Source of the DNA: Gammaproteobacteria bacterium
Lineage (GTDB): Bacteria > Pseudomonadota > Gammaproteobacteria > Chromatiales > Chromatiaceae
Direction: 5' to 3'
Length of the DNA: 6,454 nucleotides
Assembly (NCBI GenBank): GCA_030625445.1
Contig: DAOUQU010000097.1
Span: 1 to 6,454 of the forward strand
Shown here: positions 1 to 6,454 of the stretch, piece after piece
Position numbering within the stretch: the stretch's first letter is position 1
Layout of the letters: every line of letters starts with the position of its first letter
Notes under the pieces: model-generated
Told to the model about the DNA's origin: nothing
The model's database searches: none
The model's input: only the letters and a program-made list of their open reading frames with translations
Translations under genes and position numbers: made by a program

Positions 1-537
1 TTGACATCGTTGGGGCAAAATATCCAGCGCCAGGTTGAAGCCTCCTCTGAAAGTGCTGCGAGACAAATTGCAGCCTTCGTGGGTCAACTCGAGCAGATGG
101 CCGGGGATTATCACAATCAAATGGACAAGACCATTGACGCCGCCGGCGGCAGAATGCAAGGACTGCTTGATGAATTTGTCCGTTCTCTGGAAGAGGCCGT
201 CGAAGAGTTGCAGGAGCCAGGTGATGAGGTCGGGCAACCAGGCAATACTGAGGCAAGCCGCTCGGATATCAAGGAGTCGGTTGAAGCCCTGCAGTCATCC
301 AGCGATGCATTGAAAAACCCTACTATCGAAAGCATCGCCAGCGCCGGACAGCAATTAATCATCGTGACAGAAAAGCTTGCTCGTCTTAGTGATCAAAAAC
401 TGCAGCACTATGTGCAGAGATGGGAGCAACTGGCTGAGGAGTTCAAGGCCGAACTGGCCAATCTGATCGCACTGTTCATAGGTGTGGATCAGCCGGAAAA
501 TAAAGCACCACAGCAGGCGGCACCTGAACAACCCTGA
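1..537 (+). CDS. Helical/coiled-coil protein of unknown function, probably 5'-truncated
   Basis: I do not recognise the family. The frame is open from the first base of the window and ends at TGA 535-537. The first codon is TTG, which could be a start, but no upstream sequence is available to show a ribosome binding site, so the visible 178 residues may be only the C-terminal part of a longer protein. Composition is rich in Ala, Glu, Gln, Leu and Ser, with no Cys. Two long predicted helical stretches (about residues 5-71 and 90-162) with heptad-like hydrophobic spacing are separated by a Gly/Pro/polar hinge (about 72-89). The last 16 residues are a Pro/Gln/Ala-rich flexible tail. No clear signal peptide or transmembrane segment is visible; residues 152-162 are hydrophobic but too short to span a membrane. 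Alternatives are a phasin-like granule-binding protein or the coiled-coil tail of a larger membrane or cytoskeletal protein; neither is demonstrated. It converges on glgB and is not part of that operon. Confidence 0.72.
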   Translation: MTSLGQNIQRQVEASSESAARQIAAFVGQLEQMAGDYHNQMDKTIDAAGGRMQGLLDEFVRSLEEAVEELQEPGDEVGQPGNTEASRSDIKESVEALQSSSDALKNPTIESIASAGQQLIIVTEKLARLSDQKLQHYVQRWEQLAEEFKAELANLIALFIGVDQPENKAPQQAAPEQP

Positions 538-540
538 ACA
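523..540 (+). repeat. Short tandem repeat of CCTGAACA across a stop codon
   Basis: CCTGAACA occurs at 523-530 and again at 533-540, a 10-base period. Because the period is not a multiple of three, the first copy encodes Pro-Glu-Gln while the second supplies the TGA stop of the plus-strand gene. It is short and may be chance or an old slippage duplication. Confidence 0.5.
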
Positions 541-570
541 GGGATGCAGTACCTGTATCTGCTTTCAGGG
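532..570. other. Inverted repeat overlapping the stop codon of the plus-strand gene
   Basis: CCCTGAA at 532-538 is the reverse complement of TTCAGGG at 564-570. Between them GCAG (546-549) can pair with CTGC (559-562), giving a longer, interrupted stem. No T-run follows on either strand, so this is at best a weak or Rho-assisted terminator, or simply a structured 3' end. It shares bases 568-570 with the next hairpin, so the two cannot form together. Confidence 0.3.
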
Positions 571-587
571 GGTGAGTGGATACCCCC
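568..587. other. G5T/AC5 hairpin with adjoining C8 tract
   Basis: GGGGGT (568-573) can pair with ACCCCC (582-587) around an eight-base loop. The C-run continues to 590, eight C in all, which allows register shifts of the stem. The GC-only base of the stem is strong, but no T-run follows on either strand, so a classic intrinsic terminator is not supported. Confidence 0.3.
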
Positions 588-647
588 CCCGGTCTCTTCC
601 GGCATCCTCCCTGTGGCGACACTTATACATCCATATGTGACGTAGGC

Positions 648-669
648 GAAGCGACTTGATCAGAGCTTC
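648..669 (-). terminator. Weak hairpin just downstream of the glgB stop
   Basis: GAAGC (648-652) and GCTTC (665-669) are complementary, forming a five-base-pair stem with a 12-base loop that itself contains the palindrome TGATCA (657-662). On the minus strand it begins two bases after the glgB stop codon, where a 3' end structure would be expected. The stem is short and no U-rich tail follows, so calling it a terminator is a positional guess. Confidence 0.2.
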
Positions 670-670
670 C

Positions 671-2832
<2,162 letters not shown>

Positions 2833-2836
<4 letters not shown>

Positions 2837-4194
2837 GTGACGATCCTGTTGGATTCTTCCAACCTTGTATATATTTTTTGGCTCACTGTCGGGATATCCA
2901 GCTGTTTCCAGGTGAAAGCCCAAAGCCAGTTGTTTTCGATTGTTCCGGGGGTATTCATACGCGCCTCCGAGTCCAGAGAGAGGCAATCCTGAAGAGGAAT
3001 CACAGCCAGATTGGCCCTGCTGTCGAGGGCGGTTGTAATCATGGCATCGACGACCTGCTCTTCCGTATCGATTCCGAGGACTTCATCGACATGCAACCGC
3101 TCCTTATCATCGATGGAGCGATACCAGCCGAGCGTCGTGTCATTGTCATGCGTGCCGGTATAGCTGACCGTATTCGGCAGGATGTTCGGGGGTTTATGCG
3201 GGTTGTCATCGAAGTGGTCGAATGAGAATTGCAGCACCGCCATGCCAGGCAGATGAAACTGCTGTTTCAATGCAATCACTTCATCGGTGATGACGCCGAG
3301 ATCTTCCGCAACCAGCGGCAACTCGCCCATCTGCTGTTGCAGTGCAGCCAGAAGTTGCTCTCCGGGGGTCTCCTGCCAGAAACCGTCAACCGCAGTTTCA
3401 CACTGCGCGTCGATCTCCCACACAGCAATCAGACCGCGAAAGTGGTCGATGCGCACCAGCTCGAACCACTCGAAGTGATGCTGCAGCCGCTGCAGCCACC
3501 ACTTGAAGCCATCCTGCTGCATGCGCTCCCAGTTATAGTGGGGATTGCCCCAGCGTTGCCCGTCTGCAGAGAAGTAATCCGGCGGGACGCCTGTGACTAC
3601 GGTTGGCATACCTTCTTCATCGAGCAGGAAGAACTCCGGCCATACCCACACATCAGCGCTGTCGTGGGCGACAAAGATGGGGATGTCGCCGAATAGTGCG
3701 ACTCCGGACTCTGCAGCATGCCGGCGGATTTTTTGCCAGGCGGCATAGAGTTGATACTGCTCCCAGCGAATCAGCTGCAACTGCTGCTTATGAGTGCGGC
3801 GTAATTCATCCAGTGCGGCAGAGTCACGGAACTTATACTCCTCGGGCCATTGATACCAGGGCTTCTGCTCAAAACGGTTTTTGAGGAGAACGAACAGCGC
3901 ATAGTCATCCAGCCAGAAACGCTGGCGGTCATGAAAAGCGGCAAAGCCGGGGTCACTCTCGTCCAGTGCCGGGATCTCTTTCAGCAGCGCCGGATTGGTG
4001 GCAAATGCAGAGTTGCACTGATAGGGACAGAGTCCGTCCTGCGGAACGCCGAGAGGCAGCATTTGCCATACAGTGATGCCGGAAAGCGCCAGAAAATCGA
4101 GCCACCTCTCCGCATCATCGAAGGTATGCGAGGGCAGGGATGTAGGGTGCAGCAGAATGCCTGCACGACGCTGGTTCATTTGAAATGGTGACAT
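2833..4194 (-). CDS. malQ: 4-alpha-glucanotransferase (amylomaltase) MalQ, compact form
   Basis: MalQ (GH77) transfers maltodextrin segments between alpha-1,4-glucans, releasing glucose and remodelling chain lengths in the cytoplasm. Visible motifs are the N-terminal LLHPTSLP (14-21), GDIPIFV (169-175), the active-site loop GVPPDYFS with QRWGNP (202-218), nucleophile Asp250 in VRIDHFRG, acid/base Glu297 in AEDLG, Asp350 in YTGTHDNDT, and the C-terminal SEARMNTPG (409-417). All three catalytic residues are present. At 453 residues it is shorter than Thermus-type amylomaltase (about 500). About 42 residues are absent between NPALL (67-71) and the WLDDYALF segment (94-101), and the Gly-rich stretch usual after HPTSLP is reduced. 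The ATG at 4194 follows the upstream stop by three bases with only a weak AGG ten bases away, so coupled translation is likely. A second in-frame ATG at 4179 has no better site. The stop overlaps the glgB start. Confidence 0.95.
2844..2847 (-). promoter_or_regulatory. Ribosome binding site that fixes the glgB start
   Basis: On the minus strand AGGA is followed by seven bases and then the ATG at 2836-2834. It lies inside the last codons of malQ and supports the internal start over the upstream in-frame ATG at 2986. Confidence 0.7.
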
Positions 4195-4197
4195 AGT

Positions 4198-5925
4198 TCA
4201 GGCGCCTGATGACCCTCTTTGCATGGTTCCGGCATTCTCCATATCGCCGCCGCCGACAGAGACGGGCGTATCGAGACTCTCGGGAGGGGTTTTGCCGAGT
4301 ATTGTATAGAGCGTCTTCAGCTGTATGCGAAACAGTTTATCGAAATCATTGACGCTGCCGGAGGGGTTGTAATCCCCGAACCACCAGAACCAATCGGAGC
4401 TTTCGCAGACGGCCAGCAGCTTTTCGATACGCGCACGTTTCGCTTTAGTGAATTTTTTCCCGGCAATCGCTTCATCATAGCTCTGCTTGGCTTCAACCAG
4501 CAGATCCCAGGCGCGGTTTTTATCTTTGCTGCCGATCCATGTCGAGAAAGTGCCATAAACCCAGCTGCCTGCAACCAGGGAGGTGAGTTGCTCTTCACGG
4601 ATCTTATGATCCATCTCTGCATAGGTCCGGACCCTGATTTTGTCGCTTTTGATCAACGCCTTGTAGAGTCCGTCGAGGAAATAGCGGCCATTATTGGGGT
4701 AGTATTCCCACGCATTTTCACCATCGAGAATCACGGAGATCACATGTTTGTCGGCGTCTTCTCCAAGACCGTCAGCAATTGTTTCGACATGTTTGACAAA
4801 GTCAGCTACTGCATCATCCGCATGCCAGTCGCTGTACTCGAAACCGATCAGATCAGAGAGTCCATCGTCACGGAAATAGATCCTGGTGTGCAGATCATTG
4901 AGACGGTAGGGCATAAACAGGGGGCGCACCCCGGTCCCATCATTGGGATCGCAGCCCGTATTTTCAACGCAGCTGTTTCTCCACAGTGCTTCACCTGAAG
5001 CTGTCCACTCAATGTCGATATCAGCGAGCTGTGCGATGGCGTCATCGCTGAGACCGCCTTCAGAGAGCCATACACCTTTGGGTTTGTGGCCAAAAAAACC
5101 TTCAAAAACTTCGATGCCATGCTGCAGATGCCAGCGGGAGCGTTCTTCTCCCCCCGGGTATCTACTCTGCTCCGGCGCAGGATCATCAGGCTGGGCATCA
5201 CGCATGTTGGCAAAATCATTCAGCAATGGAACGATCGGATGCGCATAGGGGGACATCGAGAGTTCTATCTGGCCGCTCTCAGCCAGCGCCCTGTAGCGAG
5301 GGATCAGTCCCGCCATCGCCTCATGAATCACCTCCATCAGCGCTCTACGGTCCTGCTGTGAAAACTGTTTTCCCTTCTCCATCAGTGACTGCACGATGTC
5401 ACTCTGCTTCAGGGAGCAACCCAGCCAGGCAATGTGATACCACATCAGCAGATCGATAAAAAACTGCTCATGCAGATAGTCGAGACAGAAGCTGCGCATT
5501 TCAGGGATCTCATCCGGCATATCATCAAAGATATGGCTGAGCATGCTGAAGTGCTTGTAGGGATCGATCATGCGCGGCGCATGCGCTCTGCGGCAGGCGT
5601 TTATCAGCTGCTGACGTCCTTCCGGGGCTTTCGGTATTGGCGTCACGCCCGCCAGGGTATTGAGCAGCGGGTCATGCATGGCGGCGCCATCTTTGAGGTA
5701 GCCGCTCAACTGACTGGAGTAGTCATCCAACTGCTCGAGCAGGATAGGCGCAAAATTGACCACCGTACGCATCTGCGGGTTGTTCTCCAGATGGGCGGCC
5801 ATATCGGCATAATCCTTGATGCCATGCAGATAGACCCACGGCAGGCGGTATTCACCATCCAGGCCTTCCTGGTAGTAGGGTTGATGCATGTGCCAGCACA
5901 GTACAAAGTTGACGGGTCGAGTCAT
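4198..5925 (-). CDS. GH57-family glycoside hydrolase (alpha-amylase-like or glucanotransferase)
   Basis: This is a glycoside hydrolase family 57 protein of 575 residues, acting on alpha-glucans by a retaining mechanism in a (beta/alpha)7 barrel. Seen motifs, in order, are WHMHQPYY (11-18), SPYAHPIVPLL (225-235), GVWLSEGGLS (284-293) with Glu289 as likely nucleophile, IEWTASGEALW (305-315), and ILDGENAWEYY (399-409) with Asp401 as likely acid/base. A C-terminal helical segment includes SSDWFWWFGDYN (509-520). The last 20 or so residues form a Gly/Ser-rich tail. No signal peptide is visible, so it should be cytoplasmic. The ATG at 5925 has GGAG eight bases upstream and lies 16 bases after glgC; malQ follows after three bases. 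Family members include alpha-amylases, 4-alpha-glucanotransferases, branching enzymes and amylopullulanases, so the exact reaction is not assignable. Its operon places it in glycogen or maltodextrin handling. Confidence 0.93.
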   Translation of the reverse strand: MTRPVNFVLCWHMHQPYYQEGLDGEYRLPWVYLHGIKDYADMAAHLENNPQMRTVVNFAPILLEQLDDYSSQLSGYLKDGAAMHDPLLNTLAGVTPIPKAPEGRQQLINACRRAHAPRMIDPYKHFSMLSHIFDDMPDEIPEMRSFCLDYLHEQFFIDLLMWYHIAWLGCSLKQSDIVQSLMEKGKQFSQQDRRALMEVIHEAMAGLIPRYRALAESGQIELSMSPYAHPIVPLLNDFANMRDAQPDDPAPEQSRYPGGEERSRWHLQHGIEVFEGFFGHKPKGVWLSEGGLSDDAIAQLADIDIEWTASGEALWRNSCVENTGCDPNDGTGVRPLFMPYRLNDLHTRIYFRDDGLSDLIGFEYSDWHADDAVADFVKHVETIADGLGEDADKHVISVILDGENAWEYYPNNGRYFLDGLYKALIKSDKIRVRTYAEMDHKIREEQLTSLVAGSWVYGTFSTWIGSKDKNRAWDLLVEAKQSYDEAIAGKKFTKAKRARIEKLLAVCESSDWFWWFGDYNPSGSVNDFDKLFRIQLKTLYTILGKTPPESLDTPVSVGGGDMENAGTMQRGSSGA

Positions 5926-5933
5926 AGGTCTGT

Positions 5934-5937
5934 CTCC
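5934..5937 (-). promoter_or_regulatory. Ribosome binding site of the GH57 gene
   Basis: On the minus strand GGAG sits eight bases before the ATG at 5925-5923, in the 16-base gap after the glgC stop. It supports that start and independent ribosome loading on the shared message. Confidence 0.7.
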
Positions 5938-5941
5938 GGGA

Positions 5942-6454
5942 TTAAGATGAAATGCCGGTGAAGAGATTTTGTCCGAGCATCTCCGGAGTCACCATCACGA
6001 CGCCCTTTTTGGTGACATGAAAGCCCCGGCGTCTGTCTTCATCGTGGTCAACGCCAATCTCTGTGTTTTCGGCAATAAAGCAACCCTTGTCAATGACGGT
6101 CTTGAGGATGGTGCAATTTCTGCCAATGTTGACCTTTGGCAGAATAACGCTGTCTTTGACTTGCGCATAGCTGTGGACGTGTGTGCCGAAGAAGATGACC
6201 GAACGTTTGACGCGGGCGCCGGAGATAATGACTCCCCCGGCGACCATTGAATCAATCGCTTCACCGCGTCGTCCTTTATCGTCAAAAACAAACTTTGCCG
6301 GTGGATGCTGGGTCTGGTAGGTCCAGATCGGCCAGTTGCGGTCGTAGAGATTGAGCTCCGGATCCACAGAGCAGAGATCCATATTGGCTTCCCAGTAGGA
6401 GTCGACTGTACCCACATCACGCCAAAAATCAGGATTGCCCTCCTCGTTGAGGAA
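5942..6454 (-). CDS. glgC: Glucose-1-phosphate adenylyltransferase GlgC, C-terminal part
   Basis: GlgC makes ADP-glucose and pyrophosphate from glucose-1-phosphate and ATP, the committed and usually allosterically controlled step of bacterial glycogen synthesis. Only the last 170 residues are in the window; the frame is open to base 6454 and the gene continues beyond it. WRDVGTVDSYW (11-21), LYDRNWPIWTY (36-46) and PPAKFV (51-56) are classic GlgC signatures. Residues about 70-135 form the left-handed beta-helix of hexapeptide repeats (VAGGVIISG, SVILPKVNIG, GCFIAENTEIG). The end RRRGFHVTKKGVVMVTPEML matches the usual C-terminus. The GTG at 6415-6413 is an internal Val codon, not a start. Roughly 260 N-terminal residues, including the nucleotide-binding and effector sites, are missing, so the effector cannot be read. 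It is the most upstream operon gene visible; stop is TAA at 5944-5942. Confidence 0.97.
   Translation of the reverse strand, partial: FLNEEGNPDFWRDVGTVDSYWEANMDLCSVDPELNLYDRNWPIWTYQTQHPPAKFVFDDKGRRGEAIDSMVAGGVIISGARVKRSVIFFGTHVHSYAQVKDSVILPKVNIGRNCTILKTVIDKGCFIAENTEIGVDHDEDRRRGFHVTKKGVVMVTPEMLGQNLFTGISS

Larger units (their letters stand above)
538..670. other. Convergent intergenic region between the unknown gene and glgB
   Basis: These 133 bases separate the 3' ends of two convergent genes, so a bidirectional transcription stop is expected here. Several short inverted repeats and a run of eight C (583-590) are visible, but none of the hairpins is followed by a T-run on either strand. I see no gene, tRNA or convincing promoter in it. 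Termination may be Rho-dependent or may use imperfect hairpins; this is inference. Confidence 0.6.

Noticed and set aside
532..542. CCCTG-AA-CAGGG near-palindrome as a terminator or operator
   Set aside because: The two-base spacer is too small for a hairpin loop, there is no T-run, and it overlaps coding sequence and a short tandem repeat that explains part of the match.
2837..2986. 50-residue N-terminal extension of GlgB
   Set aside because: It lies within the malQ C-terminal coding region in another frame, does not resemble a GlgB N-terminus, and the ATG at 2836 has a well-placed ribosome binding site.
4219..4998. 259-codon plus-strand open frame opposite the GH57 gene
   Set aside because: It is in register with the GH57 codons and has no independent motif or convincing start signal; a shadow frame.
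6413..6415. GTG as a start of a short GlgC-like protein
   Set aside because: The frame continues upstream to the window edge with good GlgC-like sequence (NPDFWRDVG), so this GTG is an internal Val codon of a longer gene.

Overview
The window is dominated by a minus-strand glycogen-metabolism operon. It reads, in the direction of transcription (right to left), glgC (C-terminal part only) - a GH57-family glycoside hydrolase - malQ (a compact 4-alpha-glucanotransferase) - glgB (branching enzyme). At the left edge a plus-strand gene of unrecognised family points toward the operon and converges with glgB across a 133-base intergenic gap. The GlgC/GlgB sequences resemble proteobacterial enzymes: the GlgB has the full E. 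coli-type N-terminal architecture, and the GlgC tail carries the YDRNWP and PPAKF signatures. Together with the moderately GC-rich coding, this suggests a gammaproteobacterium, plausibly an environmental or sulfur-oxidising lineage. That placement is inference; nothing here fixes the genus.

Layout: 1-537 (+), helical/coiled-coil protein of unknown function, probably cut by the window edge. 538-670, convergent intergenic region with several short inverted repeats and an 8-C run, but no convincing intrinsic terminator. 671-2836 (-), glgB. 2833-4194 (-), malQ, overlapping glgB by 4 bases (ATGA). 4198-5925 (-), GH57 hydrolase, 3 bases before malQ. 5942-6454 (-), 3' part of glgC, 16 bases before the GH57 gene and running off the right edge. 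The operon promoter lies outside the window, and no gap among the four genes is large enough to suggest an internal promoter.

How the genes work together: GlgC makes ADP-glucose from glucose-1-phosphate and ATP, the committed step of bacterial glycogen synthesis. GlgB introduces alpha-1,6 branches into the linear glucan. MalQ redistributes maltodextrin chains by disproportionation. The GH57 enzyme is an alpha-glucan-active hydrolase or transferase whose exact activity cannot be read from sequence. Glycogen synthase (GlgA), phosphorylase (GlgP) and debranching enzyme (GlgX) are not in the window. This is mostly a recognisable metabolic region. The least ordinary items are the shortened MalQ, the GH57 gene embedded in the operon, and the unidentified plus-strand helical protein. 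I see no evidence for a novel defence system, mobile element, CRISPR array or RNA gene.
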